A DNA stretch of 21,968 bases from Plakobranchus ocellatus (lineage: Eukaryota; Mollusca; Gastropoda; Plakobranchidae). A model generated the notes under the pieces. The model made no database searches and was not told the DNA's origin. It was given only the letters and a program-made list of their open reading frames with translations. Shown here one piece after another: positions 9,206 to 18,982 of the stretch. The stretch's first letter is position 1. Each line of letters starts with the position of its first letter. Both the position numbers and the translations under genes were made by a program. The DNA lies in the NCBI GenBank assembly GCA_019648995.1, contig BLXT01004325.1:1250-23217 (forward strand). Direction: 5' to 3'.

Positions 9206-9427
9206 ACGGACGATAGAAAAATCTCTGCATATTTACAGGACGAGATGGCTAACCACATAAGTACGAGCAGTATATATTATCATTTATTGTTTGGCTGCTG
9301 TCAAGAAGAAAGTGTGAGATTTGTAGATCTCCCTCGCAGTATTTCTCCTGAATCCAAAGAATGGGTTTCACTGTATGAGGAAAGACTTGTTGTTGATGTT
9401 CATTCGTACATTGTTGTTGATTTTTAA
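9206..9427 (+). other. Unrecognised exon-like ORF with good acceptor
   Basis: The frame is open from 9206 to a TAA at 9425-9427. A clear pyrimidine-AG acceptor (TTTACAG) ends at 9238, giving a phase-0 exon that starts GAC GAG ATG. It encodes MANHISTSSIYYHLLFGCC, then FVDLPRSISPESKEWVSLY and a Val/Asp-rich end. Composition resembles coding sequence, but no domain is recognised and no partner exon in matching phase was found. Confidence 0.25.
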
Positions 9428-9597
9428 AGTTTTTAGCTTTTTTTTTTCAATCCCTCTTTTATTTATTCCTGTGACTGTTTTCCTCCCCAATTTCTTTTGT
9501 TGTTGTTGTTATTTTTCTATGGGTGCCTGCATTAGCATGTTTATTTTTTCTTCCTTTATTTTTGCAGTTTATTGATTGGTAGTTAATTAGACCGAGA

Positions 9598-9613
9598 ATC
9601 TAGATCTAGATCT
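9598..9613. repeat. TCTAGATC simple repeat
   Basis: Overlapping TAGATC units. Similar tracts recur at 10048-10057 and 18993-19006, each close to a DNA-transposon end. Confidence 0.6.
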
Positions 9614-9690
9614 ACTTGTCTTAAAAAACAAAACACGCAGCTTAATTAAATATTCTATCGATGCTCAGGGTATTATATTGTGTGCTAGGC

Positions 9691-10039
9691 TTAGCGTAGG
9701 CGCACACTGGAGGCAGCAGTTCACGTGTCCATGTTTTGAAATACTCTCTTTCTTTTATGCGAGCGCACATCAAGTCGGCAACTTGACGGAGCGTCGGAGC
9801 TATCCTTTGTGTTTTACAGCCTGGTCTTACGTCACTGGCTCTGTCGGATAAGGGAAAGGGGGCTGCCATTACATGACCACGCATAATTCTACTGATCGTT
9901 GCCGCGCGAACCACGAGGCCAGTCTTGTTACGCAAATTATCAAGCTAACTTGTCGGTGGGTAGCGCACAGTAACTGCGACATCAGTCCTTCATGTTAGCC
10001 ATGACAAGTCGCGTCGCCTCCAGTGTGGGCCTACGCTTA
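9691..10039. mobile_element. MITE with 21-bp TIRs and TTA duplication (PIF/Harbinger-like)
   Basis: The left TIR at 9694-9714 and the right TIR at 10016-10036 are inverted copies matching at 20 of 21 positions (ends GCGTAGGC and GCCTACGC). Both are flanked outside by TTA (9691-9693 and 10037-10039), a three-base target-site duplication of the kind made by PIF/Harbinger transposases. The element is 343 bp and lacks any transposase frame, so it is non-autonomous. It is GC-richer than its surroundings and holds a TCAAGT/ACTTGA hairpin at 9770-9786. Superfamily assignment rests on the TTA duplication alone; the TIR sequence was not recognised. Confidence 0.8.
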
Positions 10040-10059
10040 GTTCCACTTCTAGATCTAGC

Positions 10060-10376
10060 CTAGTACCGGTATACAATTGACAGTAAGAGAGAGGGGCGCC
10101 GCGAGCCGTCACGCGCTGCGCGATAGGACCCTACCCAACTAGACTTTACTGCGGGTTGAACGGCCTGTATAATTAGAGGGCCTAGATATGTATTTGCCAT
10201 GCTATTTTTCTTCTGGGGCCCGCATCTTCCTTTTTGGACCTGACTTGGGAGCGTGTTCTTGGGTATACCATGACAGACGAGGATTGATCGAGAACTCGTC
10301 ACTTTTTCAGTCTGGTCTCTGTCTGCGTCTGTTGCCGAGTTCACGGGTTGTGTCTGACACACTCTCTGTGGCTTAA
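10060..10376. promoter_or_regulatory. CpG-dense patch, possible regulatory or 5' exon sequence
   Basis: Eight CpG dinucleotides fall within 10097-10122, next to GC-rich sequence in an otherwise AT-rich region. Frames are open on both strands: a 100-codon frame on the minus strand (10060-10362) and 62 codons on the plus strand (10188-10376). Neither is recognised as a protein. The minus-strand peptide is rich in Ser, Pro and Arg, which is what a GC-rich untranslated sequence would give. Promoter activity is only an inference from CpG density. Confidence 0.25.
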
Positions 10377-10742
10377 GTCCTCTTGAGAACTTGACAGGTC
10401 TGTTGGTAGAAGGATAAAAGTTGTCTTATTTTTAGAAAAAGGAAAAAAAAAAACTTATTTTTTCCGAGATAAAATATAATTGTTGCAGGTCAGTTGTATT
10501 ATTTTATCTTATATTTTTTCCTGATATTTTGGAGTTCAACCCTTGCAAATCTAGTAAACATCTTGAATCCAGATGTCTAGTATTGGTAGTAATAATCTAA
10601 TTTAAATCCACATACGGTTAGATTTAGATCTTGTCATTTAGTGGTGAGTATAGATCATGGTCATCAACATATAACTGGAAACTTATTTAGCGTGAAAGAG
10701 CAATAGGATATGATATTCTATTATACATATTAAAACTTTAAA

Positions 10743-10875
10743 TCACGGGGTTTGTTTTGTTTTGGGTTTTTTTTTTTGTTTGTTTTACTTTAAACAATTA
10801 TTATTCTATTATTTTTATTATCATATGCATCTAATATTAAAACAAAACACAACAAAGCAAAACAAACAAAACTCC
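10743..10875. repeat. Low-complexity inverted repeat (G/T and A/C arms)
   Basis: A GTTTTGTTTTG-type arm at about 10748-10786 is complementary in style to a CAAAACAAACAAAAC-type arm at about 10836-10874, separated by about 50 AT-rich bases. The arms are low complexity, so the pairing may be compositional rather than a real transposon end. Confidence 0.4.
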
Positions 10876-10987
10876 CTGGCACATACTTTTGAACGATAGA
10901 GAACCGATTTGATCGCTTTCAGTTGAAAGGATTAAATTGTTTCCTCGTACAATTTAATGAATGTAGGAAGTGGATGACATTTAACTA

Positions 10988-11010
10988 ATTAAATAAATAA
11001 ATAAATAAAC
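10988..11010 (+). repeat. (AAAT)n microsatellite
   Basis: About five uninterrupted AAAT/AATA units. Confidence 0.9.
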
Positions 11011-11029
11011 TCTGTATGCTTATGAAATG

Positions 11030-11640
11030 AAGGGAAGTCGACATTTCGATGTTTTAGTCGTTTATTGAAAGTGGGAATTAATCTTATGCGTGAAGGAAAG
11101 TCGTCATTTTATTGAAAGCACCACACTTGTTAAAATTCAGGCAGCCACAAGAGTTGCTCAACTTCACCGGGACTCGCATCTCGATCATCGATTGGATTTA
11201 GGAAAATCCGTTATCTTCCATGTCCTTTGAGTGTGGACATATTCTTCAAGCATGTATATTATAACTCATTAGGCCGTTAAATTCGCTGTCCATTAGATGC
11301 ACTAGTACAGCACCAACTCGCAATTTCAACTGTCGATCTATATCAACTTGTGGAGCGATATCTTCATCAACGATTGAATTTAAGTGGGGATCTTTATGTC
11401 ATAGCGGATTGAACCCAAGGACCGCCATTTTGACTGTGCACAGGATGTAGCGTAGAAACTCGTTTTAATTACTCTTTTATCTAAACTCAGGAGCCATGAC
11501 GTCATTTCAACTGTCTATTAAGCCTGTGAAGCCATGTTCGTTTACCAAGAGCCACCATTTCAATTATTCATTTATTGTTTATTGAATTCACGAGGCCGTT
11601 ATCTTCGCTGTCCAATAGATGCAGCTGCCTTTTGAATTCG
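11030..11640 (+). repeat. Eroded ~34-bp minisatellite array
   Basis: Diverged units share a core like GGCCGTTATCTTCGCTGTCC, followed by an ATTGAAT-like linker. Phased core positions by eye are 11174, 11208, about 11241, 11275, 11319, 11354, 11388, 11422, 11460, 11499, 11532 and 11596. Several neighbouring intervals are 33 to 35 bases, and three consecutive ones are 35, 34 and 34. The clearest pair is 11271-11301 against 11593-11623, which differ at only a few bases. No ORF is shared across units. The array is not recognised as a named satellite. Confidence 0.55.
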
Positions 11641-11743
11641 TAAATCCTTTTTCTTTCTGGTTATTGAATGTGGCTGCGTGTCACTTTTTGAACTATCTAC
11701 TGACCAATAGTGCATATCATATTGTATCTCCTTATACTCCCAC

Positions 11744-11744
11744 T

Positions 11745-11804
<60 letters not shown>

Positions 11805-11830
11805 GTTCTCTGTTCTCTCGCTCTTTCTCT
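11744..11830 (+). repeat. (CT)n microsatellite
   Basis: A long CT dinucleotide repeat with a pure core around 11761-11797 and interrupted flanks. It is responsible for the Ser/Leu-rich open frame across 11619-11930, which is therefore not called as a gene. Confidence 0.95.
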
Positions 11831-11937
11831 TCTCTTTTTCAAACTTTTTCTCTTTTTTGCTCCGCCAAAACGCATAAACATTGAGGTCACATTCTTTATT
11901 GGCCTATGCAATTTATTCCCAGTTGAATGATCAGAGT

Positions 11938-12032
11938 TTTTTTTTTTTTTTTAACTTCAGTTGTGAAGCTGTGTCAGATCACGGAGATTAAAAAAAAATG
12001 TACTTTTTTTTTTCAAAAAAAAAAAAAAAAAA
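11938..12032 (+). repeat. Poly-T / poly-A clustered runs
   Basis: T runs near 11938-11952 and 12004-12013, with an A19 run at about 12015-12033. The T10-C-A19 stretch could fold back on itself. The following interval to about 13290 is AT-rich with a short (GT)n at 12427-12449 and no recognised gene. Confidence 0.8.
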
Positions 12033-13299
12033 ATCACTGATGATCAAAGAGCACCAATCACGGTATAATATTAATAATGACAATGACAAACGTTTTAATA
12101 ATGGTGGGACAGAATCATTCACGCTAGCGAAATAGCGCGACTTCAACAGTTTATTGGATATTTGTTGTTTTTTTTTTTTTTAAATAGTAAAAAAGGAAGC
12201 CAGAAAGATAAGAGCACTTTTTGTAGTAATAAAAATACAATGATATGTTCATTTCTTTATTTGTTAAATATGTATGTCATTGCAAGAAGTGCCTGTTTTA
12301 ATTTTTCCATCTCTTTTTCTTGAAAGAAGGACATGAGTAAGTAAATTAAAATTTTAATTCTACAGTGTCAACGTTGATGACCGCTAGTTATATGTACAGT
12401 TTCGACTCTGTTTTTTTAGCAAGTGTTTTGTGTGTGTGCGTGTGTGTGATTGATTAAAACTAATAATTGTTTGCGTACCACATAGCAGACTATATTCAGT
12501 TTATTTGCTTGCATCCGAGTTAGCAAATCGCATGATGTTCTGAAAAACGCTCATAATTCTTCTCACATATAGTGCTAAAACTTTATGTTACTTTCCCTAC
12601 AATAAGGTCATGAGCCGAGCACGAATTATTTTTGTAGCGATACATTGTTGATATCGAGTCCTTTTATTAACTGGAATTCCTGGAACAGCTTGTCTGGTTT
12701 TAATGTTACTTTAATGTAAAAAAAAAAAAAATTGTCATTACCCTTAAAGATCGACTTGCCAACAATTCACTTAACGGTACTTTGAATTCTTTAAAATTTC
12801 GGCGAGTTCGGCTTGAAAAGTTTTTTTTTCTTTTTCTTTTTTTACAGCAAACTTTATGCTCTAGATGTGTTTTCAGCCTTTTTCCGTTAAAATTATCGTA
12901 CTTTACACACGGTATATGTGACGGACTGAATCAAGATTAAAGAATTAGCCTCATCACAGCCAAACATTAGAAACGACACGTAAAGAATTATTTAAATACT
13001 TTATTTTCTTCACATGCAGTAGCCTTTATGTTTTAATTCGTCTTTTACCTCCCAATCCTCCTTAATATTTTTCTTTTGACCATTCTCCATATATTATATT
13101 TAATCTGGCAATTTTAACCCCATTCTTGTATTTACTCTCTTTTAAAGAGATTTTAAAAGAACTGACTATGTCCAGAAAAATGATTTCTCCAAAAAGCATG
13201 TAATTTAGAACTCCTATTGCAACAATTACATGAAAAAAAAATTTTTAAAATTATCTTGAATTTGGTTTTCTGTAATTTAGGAATTATTCATCATAACAA

Positions 13300-13470
13300 A
13301 AAGAAGAGAGAGGGGAAAAAGAAGGAGAACAGAGAGTAAGAGAGAAAGAAAACTGAACTGATTTAAGAATTGAGTCATGAAAAAAAGAGAGGAGACAAAC
13401 AGACAGACAGACATACAGACAGAGAAAGAGAGGGTGGGGGAAGGGAGACAGAGAGAGAGAGAGAGAGAAA
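13300..13470 (+). repeat. Purine-rich low complexity with (ACAG)n and (GA)n
   Basis: GA-rich sequence with an ACAG repeat at about 13397-13421 and a GA repeat at 13449-13468. The open frames here on both strands are repeat-driven and not called as genes. Confidence 0.9.
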
Positions 13471-13504
13471 TAAGCTTTTTACACTGAATTCTACTACGCC
13501 TTGC

Positions 13505-13597
13505 AGAATAACAGACTTTTCCTGGAGAAAGGTTACTCCTATTGTCCAGCACACGAAGAGATGGAGTTGCCTTATCTAATGCTTGTGTTATTCGTCG
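13505..13597 (+). CDS. Candidate first coding exon with signal peptide
   Basis: An acceptor-like TTGCAG sits just before 13505. The open frame contains an ATG at 13561 followed by a short hydrophobic peptide, MELPYLMLVLFV. It is cut by GTGAGT at 13598 after one base of the next codon (phase 1). This is the usual look of a 5' UTR plus signal-peptide exon. The phase matches the in-phase of exon A at 1286, but the two cannot belong to one transcript in this order. A possible partner starts at 14973 after a strong pyrimidine tract (TTCATTTTTTAG); it would add ANQVTSSQAPG and stop after 22 residues. No cysteine-domain exon was found downstream. Alternatives are an internal exon, since the frame is open upstream, or chance. 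Confidence 0.35.
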
Positions 13598-13859
13598 GTG
13601 AGTATGACATCCAGTTTTGAAATACAGCAGAGATTGATTTTGTATTGATTGGCGCTGTTCAAACTTAACGTTTTAAAACTCGGCGTCCTAGCCATGCAAC
13701 GCAGAACTAGAAGGTGAACTCCTTTGATGATGATTGTAACATACAGCTGCTCTAATTTTGTTGGTGCTGTTGACCACTAGCAGTAAAAGTATTGCTGTTA
13801 CCCCTGTTATATTTAAATTATACTGGTGCAGTTATTTTAGTATGTAATCATTAAATTCC

Positions 13860-13950
13860 AGTATTACAATTATTGTCATTACTGCTACTACTATTGCTGC
13901 TGCTCATGCTGTGGCTGCTATTGCTGGTGATGTTAGTGGTGGCGGTGGCA
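13860..13950 (+). repeat. Imperfect trinucleotide-rich tract
   Basis: Interrupted CTG/CTA/TTG/GTG triplets produce a Leu/Val-rich frame (13873-14070). This is repeat-derived sequence; the remainder of 13600-16035 is AT-rich with no recognised gene apart from the candidate acceptor at 14973. Confidence 0.5.
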
Positions 13951-16039
13951 TCTTGTTTCAAAGAGTTGAAACCAAATGTCTTGTTTCTAGAACTGTCAGT
14001 CAAACATTGTATGAACCCTAATCTCTACCGCCATCAGCACGTTGCCTCTTCTGGCTGTCAAAACTTTTGATATTGAAGAAATTTTTTTTCTGCCAATTTG
14101 ATGGGGTATTTTAAATTGAAAGTGATAAAAACATGGATTTACAGGCAACCTCTTTTGCAGAAAATTCTGAGAACAAATCAATCAAAAAGTTGATAAAGCA
14201 AAATTAATGTATAATGTATTGTGGTCACAATTTGTTGGCATGGCATTAAAGTTCATCAACTCAGTGGATATCAAATCCGCATAATCGTTGGAGACAAAAT
14301 TATCAAAGACAAACAGTTTCCTTCCCTTCAAGAATTAAAATGAAATTATGCATAAGACAGAGGTAACACACATAAGTTACAAAAATATAAATCTATTTTG
14401 TATGTCATGCAATCTGAAAGATTAATAAAATTGGAAACAAAATTGCATGTTCTTTAACAAGCAAAATATCTTTAGCTTAGTTGATAAAGTATTTTCTAAA
14501 CATCTAATTTAGACTTTTTAATATGATATTCAAATATATCTCTGTCCTTACTGCCTAACAAAAGAATTTTCCATTTCAAAGCCTCCATTAATAACCCTCA
14601 ATAAAATTCCTTATACTTCCTTTTTTTTGTTCTCGGCAAAAACCAAACAAATAGTGAAAAACTGATCACTCAGTCAACATCTTTTTTGAAAATCTATGCA
14701 TTTTCGTTTTCAACACCTCTAGTTGCAGTCTACTATAAAGAGTTCTTACCTTGTTTCAAAAACGAAATTCTTAAATTAAAAAAAAAAAAACCAAAAAAAT
14801 TGTTTTAATAAAACTTAAGATCTTAAGATGTATGTTGGGTCTCAAACCATCAGTATAACTTCACATTCCATATTGTGGGATTTCAAGTACAAATTCTATC
14901 TGATGCCTTTAAAGAAGAAAAAAAAGTAAACGGCTTCAAATAAGTTTACTTAATTTTTTTTTCATTTTTTAGCGAACCAAGTGACCTCTTCACAGGCACC
15001 AGGGAGAACTTTTTTCCATGTGTCTTTGCCCTACCCAACTTAAAAACCAACTAAATGCCACAATAAATCACTAAACATTTTTTATCAAAACTTTCAAGGT
15101 TTTTTTTTTTTTTGCCCTTTTTACTAGTTCAACATTTAAGCTAAAATGTCCACTTAAATGTTTTGTTTTAGACGGTTCGATCTGATCACACAAGCTTTCG
15201 ACGTTTGAAAATCATGTGATCGTGAAAATGCGAATCATAAATCATTCATTTTATTTTAGATTTATCTTGTTATTTTATCTGTAAATTAGGTATCTCAGTG
15301 AATTTTGATAACTTACCGAGTTGATTAAATAATCTAAAGGAAATATATATTCTCATTGAATAAGAGAAAGAATCAACAAGTTCTACATATTAAACACGTT
15401 CGACACTGTTTAGGACAACGAAGAATGAGGGTCAAATTGTACAAGCATATATGAGAAAGATTATGGTACTTATAAAAATGGCATACATGTATTTTCTAGC
15501 AATCTTTGAGCTAAAGATTTTATAATTTTTTAAACCAAAGTCGCTTAAAAGAGAATTTGAGAAGAACATACGCTAATTTTATAAAAAAAAAAAAAAACCA
15601 AACTCTTTAATACCTCCTACTTTAAAAAAAAAACATTTCCTTGTACGATGTTCTTCTTCAGGATGAATGGATTCAAAGTTTTGACAATGTTGGAAAGATT
15701 TTTAAAAAGAGTTTTACTTAATTTTAACATTCTCACCAAAAAAAATATATTGAGCCTAAATACATTGAATGCTGCCTATATTTAGACTGAAAGTAATTTT
15801 TTAAATTCCATAAATATGTGTTGTTGTTTTTTTAGTTTAATATTTTTTTAATATTAATGCTCCATTGGCATTTATATTAAAATTGTATGTGCTAAAGTAA
15901 CATATGAATTCGTATATAAATGAAGACTGAGAAAGTTTTAAAGAAATTCATGATGATCATTTCGTTCTCCAAAGAAATACTTTCCATGTTCATTCTCAAT
16001 TCCATAAGCGTGACCAAAAATCAGTTTAGTCCATGAGGA

Positions 16040-16760
16040 GAATGTCAGAGCACTCTGCGAGCTAGCCGAGCACGCAGACTTTCCAGAAAAGGAAAATTGC
16101 ATCCTGGGCAGACTTGTTTTGGGCGTTCAAGACAAAGAAGTCTCACAAAAAAAATTAAACTAGAAGCCGCGCTTACTCTGAAGTCAGCAGTGACAACGAC
16201 GGTTCGATTTGAAGCAGTCATTCTTGAACTTCAGGAGCAGAGAGGGACTATAGCTGCTTCAGTAGACCGCGTATACCACAACAAACATCGCCCTACACAT
16301 AATGGACAAAACAAATTCCAGACTCTCCATACATCAGCTAATGGTAGAAGCCGAGGCAGAGGTAGAGGCAGAAACATAGGACTGAGCGGGCAGTCATTGT
16401 GTCAGTGTCAGCAGTGTGGCAGTACACACGTACAAAGAAGATGAAGTGGAAAGATATGCTGTAAGGGCGGCAAGAAGAATCATTTCATGACAGTCTGCCG
16501 TAATGTCAGGGAGGTTCGTGAAGAGTCTGAGGAAGACTTAATCATTGATGCAGCAAAAGTGGACGATGATAAGTCAAAACCATGGGTTGTAAAACTCAAG
16601 ATATAGCAAACTATCGTGCCATTCAAGAATGATGCAGATGCAGACATCATTATTATCAGTGACATGATTTTCCGAAACTGGAGAATGAGCCGAAACTTAA
16701 GATATCCAGACTTTCTCTTACAAGTCCCGGAGGGAAGTTGCAGTAGCATGGGAATTTAGT
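16040..16760 (+). pseudogene. Ty3/gypsy relic: gag C-terminus, zinc knuckles and protease
   Basis: Frames from about 16040 read ALCELAEHADF and LGRLVLGVQDKEV, a Gag capsid end, then an Arg/Gly-rich linker and CQQCGSTHVQRR followed by CCKGGKKNHFMTVC. These are two CCHC knuckles of gypsy nucleocapsid; in the second the inner Cys has become Gly. In the same frame come stops at 16442, 16604 and 16757. The protease segment starts at VPFKNDADADIIIISD, where the active-site Asp-Thr/Ser-Gly triad is replaced by Asp-Ala-Asp, so it could not be active even without the stops. No upstream LTR was seen. The source element resembles invertebrate gypsy elements with a fused gag-pol frame. Confidence 0.85.
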
Positions 16761-17371
16761 TCTTTCACAAAGATGAAAAGCAAAGCCTATACATTCAAGG
16801 TGGTCGTTGTGAAAAACACTGTGTGTGTCAAACTGCTTAGCAGAAAGGCAGCGGTCACGATGGGGCTAGTGTCACCTGCCGTCAAAGACATAGGTGAGAT
16901 ATTCGGTACGATAGGTCTCATGAAGACGGAGCAAGCTCACAGCCACCTCAAGCCATACAGTGTGCCGGCGGCCAGGGGAGTACCATCCCCACTGCTGGAA
17001 AAAGTTAGGGAGGAACTGGACCGTATGGAGAAGGCATGAGTAATCCAGCTCTCACAGAACAAAAGGTGGTGTACTCCCATGGTGCCAGTGGTAAAGCCAA
17101 ACGGGAAAGTGAGAATATGTGTGGACTACAAACATTTGAAGTGCGGTGAAGAGACCTTGATGCATGCTTCCCAACCTGGTTGACATTGCGCCGAAGATGG
17201 CTTGATCAGTTATCTTCTCCACTCTTGATGCGGCGTCGTGTTGATTCCAGATCCCGAGCTGCTGACAATGTTTATTACTCCTTATGGAAGATAATGTTCT
17301 ACACGTGCTTTAATGGATATCTCCCTCGGCCTTTAGTGTTTCCAGACCAAGATGACCGAAGTCTTCAACGG
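16761..17371 (+). pseudogene. Ty3/gypsy relic: protease end and N-terminal reverse transcriptase
   Basis: From 16773 the frame reads the end of the protease (VCVKLLSRKAAVTMGLV), the linker to RT (KPYSVPAARGVPSPLLEKV), then after a TGA at 17037 [20 protein letters not shown] and ICVDYK, a highly typical gypsy RT start. At about 17215 another frame gives FSTLDAAS, which carries the first catalytic Asp of RT. Later frames keep only scraps near 17270-17370. The YxDD catalytic motif that should follow is absent because the sequence changes to unrelated DNA near 17372. Confidence 0.85.
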
Positions 17372-17787
17372 CGGCGCGTCTCAATGGGCAGGCTGGGCAG
17401 TCCCCAACCAGATTTCTGGGGCCTGAGCAGCCTGCAACGACCAATATAAATAAGTTAATTTTAAAAATATCAACTTCTTTAAAAAAAAAATAGAGAGAGG
17501 GAAATAACACTGAACAATCCGCTCTCCTCTATGACGAAAAACCCCAACATAGAGATTATAGACACCGAGTTAGCTGGGCGTGCTCAACTACTACTATGCC
17601 GAAGGTCGCAGCCGCCGGCTGCTGGTTTACCGTAGTTGTAGCTCGCCCAACCAAGTTCCCTTATAGCAACCTGTAATTAACAAGCAAAAAGCGAGAGGCA
17701 CGACCTGGGCTGTGATCAAGGAAAGCACTGTCTTGTCCCAAACATCAGATAAGAAGGCAGGGCACTCCCATATCTAATTAAAAATTG
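17372..17787. other. Unrelated insertion or replacement inside the gypsy RT, with hairpin
   Basis: Where about 360 bases encoding the RT palm and thumb should lie, there are 416 bases with no gypsy similarity in any frame. They contain an imperfect inverted repeat, 17573-17591 against 17632-17651 (17 of 19 pairs and one bulge). Inside it sits a perfect GCAGCC/GGCTGC hairpin at 17608-17622. The hairpin could belong to a MITE or SINE, but no clean TIR borders or target duplication were found, so the element type is left open. Confidence 0.5.
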
Positions 17788-18340
17788 TGACTGATTTACT
17801 GAAGAAGGAAAGAGTGTTCAATTGGTTTCCAGCACAACAGAAAACATTAGATGTTGCTAAAGAACTGATAGGCAACGCAGGGGCCAGAGCGTTCTTTGAT
17901 CCCAAGTTAGAGACTGTTGTGAGTGCAGACAGTAGCAGCTATGGTCTAGGAGCATGTTTGATGCAGGAGCGTGGGGATAGGCTTTTTCCCATTGCATTCG
18001 TGCCGAGAACACTGAGTGAGGCAGAGAAGCGCTATGCGCAAATTGAAAGGAATGCTTAGCCTCAGTGTGGGCATGTAAGAAATTCCAAACTACCTGATTG
18101 GCCTATTTAAACTTAAACTGCAAACGGACGACAAACCATTGGTTCCATTCATGAAGTCAAAGATATTGATCAATCTCCCATTCGATGCCAGAGACTGTTG
18201 ATGAGACGTCTGAGGTTCAACTTTGCAGTTGTAGAGAGAGCCTTTAGCGTTTGTAGTAGGTGGAGTTCATTTCATTCATGTGAAAGGAGTGCTAGCTTCG
18301 AATGATTAACCGTACAGTGCTGATCCAGATGAAGCTTAGT
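17788..18340 (+). pseudogene. Ty3/gypsy relic: RNase H domain
   Basis: The frame at 17787-18056 reads DLLKKERVFNWFPAQQKTL, then AFFDPKLETVVSADSSSYGL and the block GACLMQERGDRLFPIAFVPR. RYAQIERNA follows and a TAG at 18057 ends the frame. The Asp of the TDAS-like motif and the Glu of QIE are retained. Beyond the stop, frames give VWACKKF, DDKPLVPFMKSKDIDQSP and RRLRFNFAVV, the expected end of RNase H. Integrase and a 3' LTR are missing; similarity fades at about 18340. Confidence 0.85.
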
Positions 18341-18579
18341 TGTGTTTTTTTTTCTTTTGTTTTTCTATCTGATGCATATAGAATTTTCCTGTTAAAATGC
18401 TCCCATATAAAGATTATATCCTGCCTTTTCCCCAAACAATTTGATTTTTTTAAGTGATTAGCCTTGTAAACTTCTATAATTTTTTCTGTCCTAACTCTAT
18501 CCACATATTACATATTCATGTAGATTAAATTAAAATTTAATTTTAATCTTGATTAACCCATCCTTAATCTCTCTAGATG

Positions 18580-18982
18580 TACAGGGTGGTCCACGAGTCT
18601 CACTTCGCTCCTATATTATGTGGTATTACTTTATGACTTCCTTATTCATTTTTTTTTCCTTACCTGAATGACACTTTCCTGACTCAAAGATTGGTCGCGG
18701 GTGTATGATTTACCAGCTCCTATGTCATGGCCTCCACGGAGGCCAGATTTTAAAACTTGTTACACTTCTCTCTAGGGTTATGTTAAAGAAATTGTTTCCA
18801 AAAAGTGAAATGACTCGGATTTGCAACTATTTTTCCATCTCTGCTTCGGAAAAATGTCACATGGAACGTGGAGGGGGTTATACTGTGTGAGACTGTGTGG
18901 TCATGCTATGGAGACCATGCAGATCCTGTGAACATATTCTATAGTATATAGGAGCGACCTAGGACTTATGGACTACCTTGTA
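18580..18982 (+). mobile_element. Mariner-type deletion derivative, 399 bp, with TIRs and TA duplications
   Basis: TA at 18580-18581 and 18981-18982 flank a 399-bp element (18582-18980). The terminal 35 bases of each end are inverted copies matching at about 27 of 35 positions, ending CAGGGTGGTCC on the left and GGACTACCTTG on the right. Inside, broken frames keep the C-terminal part of a transposase: MSWPPRRPDFK, equivalent to the WPPRSPDL motif with the last catalytic Asp, then SLG and YVKEIV blocks, and FATIFPSLLRK. The N-terminal two thirds are deleted. It is non-autonomous and decayed. Tc1/mariner superfamily membership follows from the TA target, the TIR style and this motif. Confidence 0.85.

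Noticed and set aside
9642..9935. 97-codon minus-strand ORF
   Set aside because: Mostly inside the MITE and not a transposase.
11619..11930. 103-codon Ser/Leu-rich ORF
   Set aside because: Most of it is the (CT)n microsatellite.
13277..13579. Overlapping frames on both strands rich in Arg/Glu or Ser/Leu
   Set aside because: Caused by GA and ACAG repeats.
13873..14070. Leu-rich ORF resembling a signal peptide
   Set aside because: The Leu run comes from imperfect trinucleotide repeats; no donor in a useful phase.
17180..17449. 89-codon ORF as an independent gene
   Set aside because: It is an out-of-frame shadow over the gypsy RT relic and the replacing sequence.
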